Made by a program: the position numbers and the translations under genes
The notes under the pieces: model-generated
What the model was told of the DNA's origin: nothing
Databases searched by the model: none
Seen by the model: the letters and a program-made list of their open reading frames with translations, nothing else
From: Selaginella moellendorffii
Lineage: Eukaryota > Streptophyta > Lycopodiopsida > Selaginellales > Selaginellaceae
Reading direction: 5' to 3'
Length of the DNA stretch: 64,000 bases
NCBI RefSeq assembly: GCF_000143415.4
Contig: NW_003314282.1
Coordinates: forward strand, 1,671,767-1,735,766
In this document: positions 53,486 to 64,000 of the stretch, piece after piece
Layout of the letters: every line of letters begins with the position of its first letter
Position numbering within the stretch: the first letter of the stretch is position 1

Positions 53486-54234
53486 ATGGAGGAAAATTTG
53501 GTCGCTTGTGATGATGATGAAGCATCACCAACCTGTGCTATGACGATGGGCCTACTTTTACAGGAGAGCGGAGGAGTTACAGCAGAAAGTTTGGTTGTGA
53601 CACCCCGAAAACGTAAGTTAGATTGCTTTTGTTTTTTGCTTTCTAAGCCGAGTTTTATGCTAATACTTTGCGAACGTGAGTGTTGCAGGAGCCTCAGCAT
53701 CGGCATCAGCAGCATTGAGATCTGCGTTTTTTTGTTTTGGATTCGTTCGTGTGGATGGCCCGTCCAAGAAAAGGGGGGTACGCGTTCTTCGTCCTGACTT
53801 GGCACGCAACGCAACCGTGACGCTGTTAATCTCGTTTTGCCTGGAAGGAAGTTCCAGATTCGTGATTCGCGACAAACTCTTCAGCACACGCACGCGGTGA
53901 GTCAGTGCTTTCGTTTCCTTTTTCCCTCTAGTTTTGTGCATCGAATCTCTCGAAGTGTTTTTTCTCTCTTGGGCAGGAAAAATGCGCGCTGTTAGAGCCT
54001 CTAAGCCGGGAAGTCTGGTCACTCACGCTAGAAACAAGGACCACTTTGCGTGGGCATGTCACTCTTGGCGAGAGAGGGATGGTTTTTCCAGGTCGTCGAC
54101 GATGTTTCTATGGCATGATCACACGAGGTGAGCGATCGATCTCCTTGCTTCACATCTTTCTCAGAGTTGCGGCTTGGAAGACACTGTCCATGAAAACAAC
54201 GCCTCCGTTTACGTGCTATATCCAAAGTCTTTGA
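53486..54234 (+). CDS. Possible multi-exon gene of unknown function
   Basis: Several stretches with codon-like quality and splice-like borders lie on the plus strand. One is MEENLVACDDDEASPTCAMT to PRKR at 53,486-53,611, followed by GTAAGT. A second, at about 53,690-53,897, contains VRVLRPDLARNATVTLLISF and ends at GTGAGT. A third, at about 53,978-54,130, has a frame with LRGHVTLGERGMVFPGRRRC ending before GTGAGC, and a last exon runs to a TGA near 54,234. I could not join all parts in one consistent frame, so exon limits and even the start are uncertain, and the product is not recognised. Confidence 0.35.
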
Positions 54235-55757
54235 TCACTCACTTCCAAGCTAAAACAAAGCTTTCCTTTGATTATACCCACAGGCGAAATTGTTGCAAGT
54301 TGACGATTCTATAGATTTTTTAATCGTCACGATGGAGTGAGTTTGATTAAAAATAAATTTCGCTTGCCAAACCATGTACATTGATGGTCAAAGCCTATAA
54401 AATCAAGGTTTCCTATAACGCTAGATTCGTGCCTCGCGCATTAGTGTCCAGATTGCTGACACGTGTATGCCCATCACGCGTGAAGGGCCAGGCCAGCGTT
54501 TGAACTGGCGCCCTTCACGCGTGAGGCCTCGCCCGTGGGGTTTATGGCAAGCTTTCTTCTTCCTTGCTCCTAGGGTTCTTGGCCGACGGCGAGCCAGCAT
54601 TCTGGAGATTTCGCCATAACTGCGCCAATCACACCCCACGGACGCGATGTAAGTTCGCCATTCTCGTGCTATCCTTGAGCGCGCACGCGATAAACCGATC
54701 TCGCGGTTTCTCCAGGGAAAGAAAGGCTGATCGGAGCGTATGCCAAGATTTCCAGGATTTCCATCGCGCGGCTTCGAAAAGCGATCGCTGCAGCGCCTGG
54801 TTTTGGCCAAGATTCCTTCCCACAGCCTCTCGCTGCCGCGGCGCCGCCAGCATTTAGATTGGCCCTTTCCAGCTCCGTTATTGTGCGGCGGCAAGCCTCT
54901 CCATCAGCCAATTCATTGCGGGAGAAAAGAGATTTCGCTGTCGCAACTCTCTGGTGGCTCTGGCGAGCAGCGCTCTGGTTAGCGCATCCCTTTCACTCGA
55001 GTCCAAAGGGGTCAGGGCGGGCAGTAGTGGCAGACATAGTTAATGGGACTTCGGTTTTGGATGGAGCTACTGGGTGGAACACGACTGGGACTGGGAGGAT
55101 TGGGACTGGAGCTGGGAGGATTTGTTTCGCTTATCAGACAAAATGGTTCTCATCGCACCAGCAGTACACTGGCCTGATCATGTTTTTCATCGGACAGTGT
55201 GTTCTTCTTCACCGAGAGACATCGTCGTGACAGATCGCTCGTCTGGCTACTCACTGCTTTCCCGATTCTCGCAAGTGCAACAAGGTCTGTCTCTCTTGCT
55301 GTTCTTTTCTTCGTTTTTTTTTTCTCCTCACTTGCTTTTCTCTTTTGCGGTACTCGACGCCCACTTATATTCTAACAACAACACAAGTCCGACATGCTAG
55401 GACCGGTATGCTATGCCTGACTTGACAAGCAAGCAAATTGGTGCTCATGATTCCTCTCCGGCTGTGATCACTGCTGCTGGTCGTCCCTGTTTGCCATCTC
55501 GGTGGTAAAGTGATGCTTTTTTCTTAAGCACAAGTTCTGGAGCCTTATAGTTTTTACATTGCAGATGATCAGCTAAAAGTCTCCTGAAAGAATGTGAGCT
55601 CGAGAATGGTTGCAAGTGATGGGCGAAGAGGCTGTCACAATTCTCGTAGTTTGAATCACAACCACCAGTATGCTCACACTGGAATGCTGGCTCCACAGGT
55701 CGGCAGAAGCTGACACCAAATTCCAAAGATTTCCTCCAGGGGAAACGTCACGAATCG
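54235..55757. other. Upstream region of TCP gene, no firm gene
   Basis: GC-richer than average, with several medium frames (for example 54,859-55,230) but no recognised domain; it may be 5' UTR or promoter of the TCP gene. It contains a strong inverted repeat at 54,474-54,524, described separately, and pyrimidine tracts near 55,300-55,340 that could be splice acceptors of 5' UTR introns. Confidence 0.4.
54474..54524. repeat. Perfect 15-bp inverted repeat, hairpin of 51 bp
   Basis: The arm TCACGCGTGAAGGGC (54474-54488) is the exact reverse complement of 54510-54524. Inside, GCCAG (54492-54496) pairs with CTGGC (54505-54509), leaving an 8-base loop and a 3-base bulge. The outer half contains ACGCGT, itself palindromic. 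Confidence 0.85.
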
Positions 55758-57413
55758 TTGGACTATGGAAAATTCATCGAAAGGGGGACGGAGAAAAGCG
55801 GCATGGATCGCAGGAAAAGGGATAGGGAGGGAGCAGCGGATGCTGAGGGAGGAGGACGAACCGACAGCGAGTCGACAAGCTTTGATGATGGCTCGTTCCG
55901 GAAGCCCGAGAGTGGAGGAGCCTTGGGATCTGGAGCCGCCATGGATTTCAGCTCCGAGAGCGCAGGTGTGGGTGATACGTTCAAGAAGAATGTTGCGGAA
56001 GAGAGGAAAGTTCGCGCCAAGGTAGTAGTCGACTCCCCCAAGCCCGGAAGTGCTCACTCCGTAGAGGTAGAGGTAGACAGGCCCCGTGGTAGCGTTAGAC
56101 CGTCAGGTGGGAAAGATCGACATAGCAAAGTCCAGACTTCCAAGGGGCTTCGGGATAGAAGAGTGAGGCTCTCGGTGGCGACAGCGATTCAGTTCTACGA
56201 CGTGCAAGATAGGCTGGGATACGATCAACCAAGCAAGGCAGTGGAATGGCTTTTGAAGAAGGCCAAGGCAGCGATAGACGACCTTCCACCGGTTCCATTA
56301 ACGGCGGAGAGGGCATCGGGTGGCGCTCACGGAGGAGCATTCTCTCCAGCATTGTCCGTGAAGTCAGGACCAGCCGTCCCTCGGTTCTATCCGCAAGCCA
56401 TCGGACTATCTCCAGGCTCGTCTTCTTTCAGGGAGCCAGAACGGCAAGAGGAGCAAAAGCTACAGGAGCCTTTCCTTGAGAGCCCGTCTGCCAAGGAAGG
56501 AGGAGATGGTGGGAAAGGAGGCGCGGCGAGGCTCGAGTCGAGAGTGAAGGCCAGGGAGAGGGCCAGGGAGCGGATGAAGGAGAAAACAACAACAACAACA
56601 GGTAGAGATCCTTCCAGCCCTTCGCACTCTCCGGAGGCACAGTCGTTCATCGCCAGCAGCATGCCACATTCGGCTCCAATGATACCCTTCGACAGCAGCG
56701 CGCTCAATGTCCCTGAAAGCTTCACCAGCTTGCTCCAGAATCCTCACGTCCCGTTCCAGAACTTGGCTCCGCCTTCTCAATCTTACCAAGGCCAACTCCT
56801 CGGGCAGCTCGGCTTCCAACAGGCGCTACTGTCCCTGGAGCAAGTTCCAAGCAGGCAGTTCCATCCCGCTTTTCCAGGCTTTGCGTCGCTGCCTCTGGCC
56901 ACCACTCCTCTGGACTTGTCCTTCTTTTCGACCCCGGTTACTTCTCCTGGACACTTCTCACCTCAGCTATCAGCGGCAGCAGCAGCAGCAATTTTGTCGT
57001 CCAATCCGCTTCCCTCCGATCCGTTCGTGGCATCCAGTCCTCAGTTTCGGCCTTCCTCACTTCTCGAAGAGCCACCGCCATCGTCATACTTTCAAGGATT
57101 ACTGAGGCCGCAGCATTCTTTTACGAGCTTGTCCCCACTGCAGTTTGAGCCGTTTCCAGCGTCCCCGCAGCAGGCTCATCATTTTGGTAGTCTACTAGAT
57201 AGAAACGTTTCGGGTCCGCGCGAACCCACCAGCAGCAGTAGCAGGTTTCATCCTCCAGCCTCTTACTATCAGTCGGGCTCGCAGCAACAGTTTCCGGCAG
57301 TTATCCATGGAATCGGCGGTGATGATGAAATCGTGGAGCTCAACAAGGATGATGACGGAGGTGGCGGTGGTCACCACCGCTCGTCCTCGATTCCGCGAGC
57401 TCGACCACCTTAA
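55758..57413 (+). CDS. TCP: Class II (CIN/CYC-type) TCP transcription factor, 551 aa
   Basis: The basic helix-loop-helix-like TCP domain spans about residues 118-176: [20 protein letters not shown], then [20 protein letters not shown], then [19 protein letters not shown]. The lack of the extra basic residues of PCF-type proteins and the helix sequence place it in class II. A short arginine-rich helix at 260-277 ([18 protein letters not shown]) is the R domain of class II members. The remainder is low-complexity Ser/Pro/Gln-rich. TCP class II proteins control cell proliferation in leaves and branching in seed plants. The first ATG of the frame was taken as the start; a later Met at residue 16 is possible. 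I saw no sequence resembling the miR319 site that many CIN-type genes carry. Confidence 0.9.
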   Translation: MDYGKFIERGTEKSGMDRRKRDREGAADAEGGGRTDSESTSFDDGSFRKPESGGALGSGAAMDFSSESAGVGDTFKKNVAEERKVRAKVVVDSPKPGSAHSVEVEVDRPRGSVRPSGGKDRHSKVQTSKGLRDRRVRLSVATAIQFYDVQDRLGYDQPSKAVEWLLKKAKAAIDDLPPVPLTAERASGGAHGGAFSPALSVKSGPAVPRFYPQAIGLSPGSSSFREPERQEEQKLQEPFLESPSAKEGGDGGKGGAARLESRVKARERARERMKEKTTTTTGRDPSSPSHSPEAQSFIASSMPHSAPMIPFDSSALNVPESFTSLLQNPHVPFQNLAPPSQSYQGQLLGQLGFQQALLSLEQVPSRQFHPAFPGFASLPLATTPLDLSFFSTPVTSPGHFSPQLSAAAAAAILSSNPLPSDPFVASSPQFRPSSLLEEPPPSSYFQGLLRPQHSFTSLSPLQFEPFPASPQQAHHFGSLLDRNVSGPREPTSSSSRFHPPASYYQSGSQQQFPAVIHGIGGDDEIVELNKDDDGGGGGHHRSSSIPRARPP

Positions 57414-58417
57414 CTACACCATCAGGCTCATCATCAGTCTTGAAAATCATCGGTCGCTTTGGAATGCTTTGATGACCGATTATTGGCCGCCAATCAGCCG
57501 GGACGACGCCAAGTTCAATGCGACGCAGGGACCAAAACAAGCAAGCCAAGCAACGCTCGTCGATACAGGTTTGTTTGTTTAGATACTTTAGATTATTACT
57601 TACACAGGCTCGTGGTGGATTCCTTTCTTCAGGCCGCCTTCGTTTTAACAACGATTTTCAAGTTTGCAACTCCTAGCAGCAGGAACAGCAGCAGCAGCAG
57701 CAGCAGCAGCAGTAGCAGCAGAAAGATGACAGCATGCGCAGAAGCGTACGAGCGCGGAATGGGTGCAATGCAGTTGTCAATCGCTTTCGCTTTCAAACCC
57801 CCTTCTCTTAAGTGCGCGAGGTCAGGGAAATCAGTTCTTCGGTTATCGCTCACTTTCCACTTCCGGGTGTGGTTTTGCTTTTGCGGTGGAGTTCTAAGCG
57901 TTTATCAGGATCCAGAGATTGGAGAGAAACCAAGATCAGTAGGTATGGATGGATAGAATCCAGGGAAAGAAAGAGATTTTTTTTGGTGGTGGTGGAAGCC
58001 AAGTGAGATGAAAACAAAACAAGCAAAAGATCGAGAGAGAGGAGACGATGGGACAGCGAAGATTATTTAATGGCTGTACTGCCGGACATGCAGCGCGCAT
58101 GTGTGTGAGTGCACACACGTAACCTACATGTGGTGAGAGGATATAGCTTCGATATATTCTTACTGGTAATAAAAACCATTGGTTCATTCTTGCCAAAGCT
58201 TTGTGATTCTATTAAGCTCGTACTCGATCAAGCTTTCCATGGTCTAAAGTCTAAAGTTCCTCCCTTACCCCTCGAGCGTACTTTGCTGCTTTTAGAACGA
58301 TTGACGAGATTCCAGCGGGAAGGATACGATCCACGAACGACGACGAGGAGAAAGCTATAAAAGAGAAACCAGAGTACCGCGCCGACCGACCTCTAGATGT
58401 GTGCGCACTTAGCTCGT
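57414..58417. other. 3' region of TCP gene and intergenic DNA
   Basis: Probably the TCP 3' UTR at first, with a CAG/CAGCAG microsatellite at about 57,675-57,723. The frame at 57,459-57,956 that crosses it encodes a Ser run and is not supported as a gene. A TATA-like 'gctataaaagag' near 58,352 has no matching gene start behind it on the plus strand. Confidence 0.5.
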
Positions 58418-59731
58418 CTATGAGCGCTTGGTGGCAACGTAGACAAAATTGGTGCCAGTCGCGTAATGCTCTTGCTTTGTGTTGATAAAGTTTTGGACTT
58501 CCATGGGGATGGGGTTCGGGTATTCGGAGAGCTCGCTCCCGGAGTATGGTTTAGCTGGAACACGGTGCGAGAGAGTTATTCCATAACCAAAACGTAGATT
58601 TCTTACGCAGAATCCAGCAGTTTGTGATCCAACTCATGCCCCGGTCCATCAAAGCGGGCACTCTGATGAGAGGGAAGCCATACGTAACCTGGAATGGATG
58701 AGAGGAACCGAAAGGTTAGCTCTGGCAGCGAAAGAATGGTCTTGGTTTTCCTTACCATGACAAAATTGCCACCCGGTTTTATGACCCTGGAGGTAACGGA
58801 TGAGTGAAGGCATGTCAGTAGATAATGGAGAGGAAAAGCGTACCTGTACATCTCTCGCAGCATCTGGGTTACGTCTCCCGCACCGTTAGTCGCACACTGA
58901 GCAAAAGATACTGAATCCAGAGAGTAAAGAAAAAGATTGCGAGATACTTACAACCATCGCATCTACCAGACCTGTAAAAGCCACGGTGATATTCTGCAAG
59001 ATAGTGCAAGGAAGAGAGTACAAGCGTCTCTTTTACCTTTGTCAATTGCAGCATCGAAAGTATTGTCTTTGAATTCGCCCATGTTCCGAACGTCCATGGT
59101 TTTATCTGAAAAGGAAAAAGAAACTCCGAAGATATAAAAAAAAGAAGGCGTGATCTTACATGAAAGTTGAGGCATGTGTTTGTACTTATACTGCAAAGCG
59201 TTGATCAAAACGGACGAGTAATCTACGTTGACAATGTTTTGATAGCCATCTCTCACCATATCCTCGGACATAACTGCGAAAAGAGAGATTTTTAGTTCAC
59301 GAGCTACACAAGTTCTTGAGAAACCAAGGAAAAACAAAGCTTTGGAAGAGAGCTCACCCGCATTGCCACAGCCAGCCATCAAAACCCGGGCAGATTTTGG
59401 TATATGCTTCTTCAAAATTGGTTGGAGATCAGCATAGCGTTGATACCAATCGAATGTCATGAACGCCTCCTCTGCGTAGCGTTTGTTCCAATACTCCTCT
59501 TCGCCATACCTCGTGTCCTCTCGCTGCTTCTTCGTAGCGGAAGAGAAGCCCCTCGACGGACCATTTCCAGCTGCAAGGAAACAACGAGACCGATCAATGA
59601 CACGCAAAATCACACGAAGTAGAGGGATTCTTACCGACTGCCCGAATGAGCGAGCACTTGCGATTGAATTTGAGCCCCCCAAATGCGGGGGTGATCGTCG
59701 TAGCGCCCGGATGCAGCGCTACGCGATGCAT
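58418..59731 (-). CDS. SAM-dependent methyltransferase (METTL13/eEF1A-KMT-like)
   Basis: About nine short exons on the minus strand, from ATG 59,731 to TAG 58,418, about 285 aa. The first exon ends at 59,635 after a 32-residue, Arg/Ala-containing leader (MHRVALHPGATTITPAFGGL...) that may target an organelle. Then follow EEEYWNKRYAEEAFMTFDWY, motif I VLMAGCGNA, the acidic post-I loop NIVNVDYS, MDVRNMGEFKDNTFDAAIDK, GLVDAMV, a VIKPGGNFVMVTYG segment, and a C-terminal PKPYSGSEL...NFVYVATKR. 'YWd.RY....fdWY..y' followed by this Rossmann fold is the hallmark of the METTL13/EFM4-like group, many of which methylate lysine in elongation factor 1A. The specific substrate here is unknown. Confidence 0.8.
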
Positions 59732-59873
59732 TCTTCCCGCCCGTAGTAAACCCTAAACCCTAGCGCTACGAAGATATTTCTCTGAGAAATCCTTGGCTGC
59801 GATTGCGACGCGTGGCAGTAAGATTATTGACAAAATTTTTACTGCTTGTGTAGTTACTACCTAGTGGCAAAAT

Positions 59874-62800
59874 TTACTGCGTGTTTTGTTCGTGTAGTCT
59901 CAAGCACTGCGAAAGAGAAGATCGAGAGATTTCTCGCCTAAAACTAGAAAGAACGTGGAGCTTACCTTGTAGCAAGCGATTGATTCGTTTGGAAAAACTG
60001 CGAAGAGTTTTGTTCCAATCCGTGCGTTGCACGAGCTGCAGACACTCTCGCCAGTGACTTGAATCTCCCGAGATCTTTCCTCGAGTTTTTCCATCCTGGT
60101 CTGGAAGTTGATGCCTCGAGTCAAGTGCTTTTCGATCTAGAGTGATGGCAGCGGAGCCCATGAGAACCAAACGAGAAACACGATTGATCGCGTACCTGGC
60201 CCTGGCGATGGAGATGAATGCGAGCTCGTAGCGTTCTCACGAGCGCCTCAGATGCCAAGTGAAGTGGCATGTCCGGTGGCAAAGCCTGGAACGCATTGTT
60301 TTTAGAACAAGGATGGATAAGAAAAGTAGATGGGCATCCTTACATCCAAAACTTCTATCGGGTCGAGCTGGGGACCATGCCGATCAAGTAGCCGAACAGC
60401 ATGTTTTACGTTATTTCCTTCGTTCCCAAGATAAGTCTGGAGCAGCCTGCAGGAATTGACAAGGATAAGCCACCAAGGAAAACATGGGACTGAATTACGT
60501 AACTGCATGTATGCGTCGGGGCGGCCAAGCTCTGCACAGTAGTTTTCTGCAGCATCGCTATCCTCGAGTTTCCTGAAACAAATAAAAACGGTTACAATCA
60601 ACTCTCGGCAATCAAAGACTTACAAAGCCAGGATTTCCAGTGCGAGTTTCTCATTTCCCTGTTTCCTATGCAAAATTGCCTGGAGCCTCAGGGGTCAGTC
60701 CAGCTGTTAAGATCCATGTAATGTGTTATTACCTGTTCCCTCCAGAGATTTGTTCCTCTTATCAAGTCGAGCACAGCACCAACATCATACTTACTCGAAC
60801 TCTCAAGAAAGGACTGTAAAGCCGCTCTGGAATCCGGTCCCTCGTCAGCTTGAAGTACTGAGTGAGAAAGAGACAGTGCCAGTTCAGTATGAATATGCGC
60901 ATCGTCAAAGCCCTGGTCATCAATAAGCCATTGTAGGTACCTGACAGGTGCGTAATATTCATATGAAGTCCACCAAGAAAATCTAAACAATTTCTTTACC
61001 TTTGACGAATCATGGTGCTGTCTGCTTCAAGTACTCGTAGAACATCATCTGCAAAAGCAAGTAAGTAACAGCTCAGAAAAAAATTGGTTTTCCAACCTGC
61101 TGGAAGTGCTTTAGTCCTTTGAGGCGATGTGAGTATACGGAATGCCATGTTCTCGTCCAATCGAATAACCTGTACTGTATGTTGTAGTCAGGCTGACGAA
61201 AGTGAAGCTTGATACGAACCCAAAGTACGTGCCGGAGTACCAAGTCAGTATCAAAACATCTCTCTAGCAGCCTAGCTGTTTCCAGTGTGGCTGACTGCTC
61301 GGCTGATTGAGCAAGATAGTGCCATGTTTCGAGCGCACAGTCCAGCATGTTCTTACTTTCGTACAAAAACGCCAAAGCACGAAATTGCCCAGAGGTTCTT
61401 AGCAAGCTTTCCACTTCCTCCTGCTTTGTCAGTCATACTCTGAACAAAAAGGAAGCATGAGTACACGTACCAAAAGGCAGTGATTGCTGGCGGCAACAAG
61501 CGCTTCAAGCTCCTTTGTAGCCCCTAGTTCGATATAAAGCTTCACTAAGACCGTATCGACGGCATCTCTTGATGTCGAGCTTAAATCTTTTTTCCGTGTT
61601 GTCTCCCAGTATCTAGATGAAGCAAATTCGACAGATGTTAATGCGTCTAAGATAGAACTTTTTAAAACATAGATACCTCCCGAAACACTGAAAAGCTTCC
61701 AATTGATACTGTGTCATCAATTGTCCACTTCTGCTACCGCCCTGAAACTGCTTCGACTTAATCGGCGACGTGAGCAGACCATTTTGTAGAGAATATAAAC
61801 CGCTTTCGATAACTGTACGTATTGGCTGAGGAGGTGCGTGAAGCCCCCAGTAGCGCTTTCGAGGGACCTGAAAGCCACGACGTTAGCCACAGCGGAGATT
61901 CACCAGAAACAAGTACCATATTCCGCCAGCGAGAAGTAAGAGACGGAAAGAAAGGAAATAATTCCATAGGCTCGACAATGTCCGACCGCAAGAAGTGATC
62001 AATGGCTTCTTCAAAACGGAGGTCGGCAAGAAGCAAGAACCCGGCTTCAGCATGCACCATGCCCAGCTTTGACTTAGCACCCTCTTCCTCATTCGCCAGT
62101 TTCACAGCCTCCGAGTACTGCTTCTGCTTTAAAAGATCTTTTAGCTGGTCATCCACCGAAATTCGAGTGAAACACGAGACCTGCCGATTATATACCAGAT
62201 GAATGAGAATCAGAGACATCACAAGTTAACATACCTTGTCACCATTGGCGATGACGATGATTCCATCGTTATCATCCGTTATAAGGCGAGGTGGCTCAAC
62301 CGGAACGGAGCCATAGGCCAGCGACTGGACCTTGGAGCCGGTTTGAGAATGGTAGAGCTCCACAACACCCTTGTTGACGACCAATGCATACGGCGAGCTC
62401 TGTCCAACGGCGTCTGGAATCTCCGAGAACACCAGACTTCCTCCCACGGGAAGACCTTCTTCGTTCACCATGATCCCCGCAATATCCATCACCAGTAGAA
62501 CCAGTGACTCCTTTGGAAATGGCTTGAGCAGAGGCTTCCAGGGGCTCTCCACCGGAAACGAAAACAGCCTCGTAGCTCGGGAGTCCCGCAAGGTGAAGAG
62601 TATGTACTCGCGGCTCGTCCCAATGAAGATGGAGTTCTTCACCCAGGCAAGAGCGTGAGCTCCTTCAATCCCAAAGAGTTCTCGCATGAGAGAGAGCTTC
62701 GTCACTGGAAGACCATCCGGTGATGCTACGTTCTCTTTCTCTTGCCGCCACGAGACGACCTCGAACAATAGGATCTTGCTCCTCACAGCCACTGCCAAAT

Positions 62801-63440
62801 GAGCTCGATCACCACCATCCGCCAACCGAGGCGATGGTGGGACTCTCGTCTCATCGAAAGATATAGCGTGAGCTATGGCAGTCACGCCCTTGCAGCCTGG
62901 AATGCTCCCCAGTGATTCCAACGAGAGAAAATCGACGAGGAGTACCTGGCCATCCACAAGAACCGCTGCCTGGCCGACGATCTCAAGAACACACACCGCT
63001 TCCACGGTCCGTCCCAGAGACTTGAGCGTCACGAGCCTCAAATCGCTACGCTGCCGCTCGGGAGAAGCCGCCGATCCATTGCTCTTGAGCGACTCTACGT
63101 CGATCCCTTCCCGGGAAGGAGAATGCGAGTGCCTGAGAGGAGAAGCCGGCGGCGACGGCTGTGAATTCCGGGGAGAGCTCCTGGCCGGACGGATCCTGGG
63201 AGATTGGAGAGCAGCAGTAGCAGCACTGGCCGATCTTTTCCACGAGTAGAGAAGCAAATATCCTGAATCTGTCCCCAGGTAGACAAGAACCGAAGAATCC
63301 TCGCGTTGCTGAGCCACGGCAGCTGCAGTGATGGAGCAGGGCGGGATCGCTGCCGATCGCAGCGGAAATTCCTCTACCGCTACCTTGAGTACCTTGCGGC
63401 CGGCAGCGCCTAGCTTGCGCCGCTCCATGGAATCGGTCAT
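59874..63440 (-). CDS. VPS3: VPS3/TGFBRAP1-like CORVET subunit
   Basis: Subunit of the endosomal tethering complex CORVET, which works with Rab5 in endosome fusion. The first exon (63440-62235, 402 codons) holds a citron-homology (CNH) domain with LVYLGTDSGYLLLYSWKR, a Ser/Pro-rich insert, and VLEIVGQAAVLVDGQVLLVD. Exon 2 (62180-61917) starts VSCFTRISVDDQLKDLLKQK and leads into the alpha-helical clathrin-heavy-chain-like repeat region that continues over many small exons (TSGQFRALAFLYESKNM; LESSSKYDVGAVLDLIRGTN; ALEILALKLEDSDAAENYC). The end carries a zinc-finger-like CSSCNARIGTKLFAVFPNES...CYKC. Domain order and the 'LYESK' and 'ILAL.L.D...AE.YC' motifs match VPS39/TGFBRAP1 proteins; the CNH sequence looks closer to VPS3/TGFBRAP1 than to VPS39. 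Exon borders in the middle are approximate. Confidence 0.85.
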
Positions 63441-64000
63441 CGCCCGTCTAAACCCTAGAATAGAAGAGAAGAGCTAGGGTTCTTCAAAAACATCGTTTTC
63501 ACGAAGAACTTTCTTTTTGGAAGAGACAACGTTACTCCCTAGAGATCTCTCCTCGGGATCGTTCTACACGATTTTCCAAGGCGCCGCGGCGATGGTGATG
63601 GGGACAATTGCGCATCGCTATCGGACAATGCCACCCACATTTGCTGCTGCTCCGATCGATAGTGGATCAGCTCCATGGATTTGGATTGCTGCCGCGGCAA
63701 ACTCTCGCCGCGATCTTCTCTAGCTCGGATGATCCTGCCCGACTGGGAAATCCGCGCTGCCTGTTCGCCGATTCCATGCCTCAAACTTATCTCCCGCAAA
63801 GGTGGCGGCGGTGGTGGTGGCGACGCTTCTGCCTTGCGCGAAGAACTGGAGCTCGCTCCGCTATCGCACGGCTTGCTCGAGCGTGGAAACGAGAAGATCG
63901 TCGTCAGCTTGCAGTTGCATCCACTGTCATCGTCGTTTGCTGGTCTCGGCGATCGCGTCGTCGCGAGCTTTTGCTTTTGATCCGAGATATGGTGTTTTCT
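63441..64000 (+). other. Region divergent from VPS3-like gene, possible gene start
   Basis: Two overlapping plus-strand frames, 63,517-63,723 and 63,675-63,980, begin within 80-240 bp of the VPS3-like start. Codons are GC-rich and host-like, and a Gly run lies near 63,800-63,825. No domain is recognised and the window ends, so this may be the first exon or 5' UTR of a further gene. Confidence 0.3.

Noticed and set aside
57459-57956. 165-codon frame with a Ser run after TCP
   Set aside because: The run is a CAG microsatellite and the rest has no domain; more likely 3' UTR.
63046-63286. Frames opposite or overlapping the VPS3-like first exon
   Set aside because: They overlap a long, well supported coding exon and show no domain.
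1-64000. CRISPR arrays, bacterial operons, tRNA or rRNA genes
   Set aside because: I looked for regular short repeats with unique spacers and for conserved RNA gene boxes and found none; the window is plant nuclear in character.

Overview
The window looks like a piece of a lycophyte genome, most likely Selaginella (inference). The genes are plant nuclear genes with many very short introns (about 45-70 bp where I could place both splice sites). They include a class II TCP factor, a plant RNA-dependent RNA polymerase, an intronless PPR gene and a KP4-like family. No bacterial operons, CRISPR arrays, rRNA or tRNA genes were seen. A block of 963 Ns lies at 1468-2430.

Layout. Positions 1 to about 29,400 are AT-rich, repeat-dominated DNA without a convincing host gene. 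This part holds (i) the 5' end of a minus-strand LTR element whose LTR (from 3333) is split by a 594-bp TRIM element with a perfect 5-bp target duplication; (ii) a decayed minus-strand Ty3/gypsy element (about 5.6-12.4 kb) with the order gag, protease, RNase H, RT, RNase H, integrase, interrupted in the protease by a 910-bp solo LTR with its own target duplication; (iii) a 3' LTR with polypurine tract at 14,141; (iv) a 343-bp tandem duplication; (v) a second gag-protease element on the plus strand (18.1-20.3 kb) followed by tandem repeats; and (vi) a C-to-T decayed plus-strand gypsy pol (25.4-27.2 kb).

From 29.4 to 44.8 kb lies a segmentally duplicated cluster. The recurring module is a minus-strand secreted protein with a bulb-type lectin domain, a minus-strand 3-methyladenine DNA glycosylase (AAG), and a plus-strand 134-aa secreted KP4-like protein. 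Only one AAG copy (33,366-34,513) and three KP4-like copies are intact; the rest are fragments. A 943-aa PPR gene sits inside the cluster, with a rotted partial copy at 44.3-44.8 kb.

From 44.9 kb on the sequence is a dense, single-copy gene region: RDR (+), GH28 polygalacturonase-like (-), ERCC1 (+), a 99-aa unknown (+), an uncertain gene (+), TCP (+), a SAM methyltransferase (-), a VPS3/TGFBRAP1-like CORVET subunit (-), and perhaps the start of a further gene (+). Several neighbours are head-to-head with less than 200 bp between start codons (AAG/KP4-like relic, polygalacturonase/ERCC1, VPS3-like/next gene). Exon borders are my own readings from splice sites and frame; no cDNA or database search was available.
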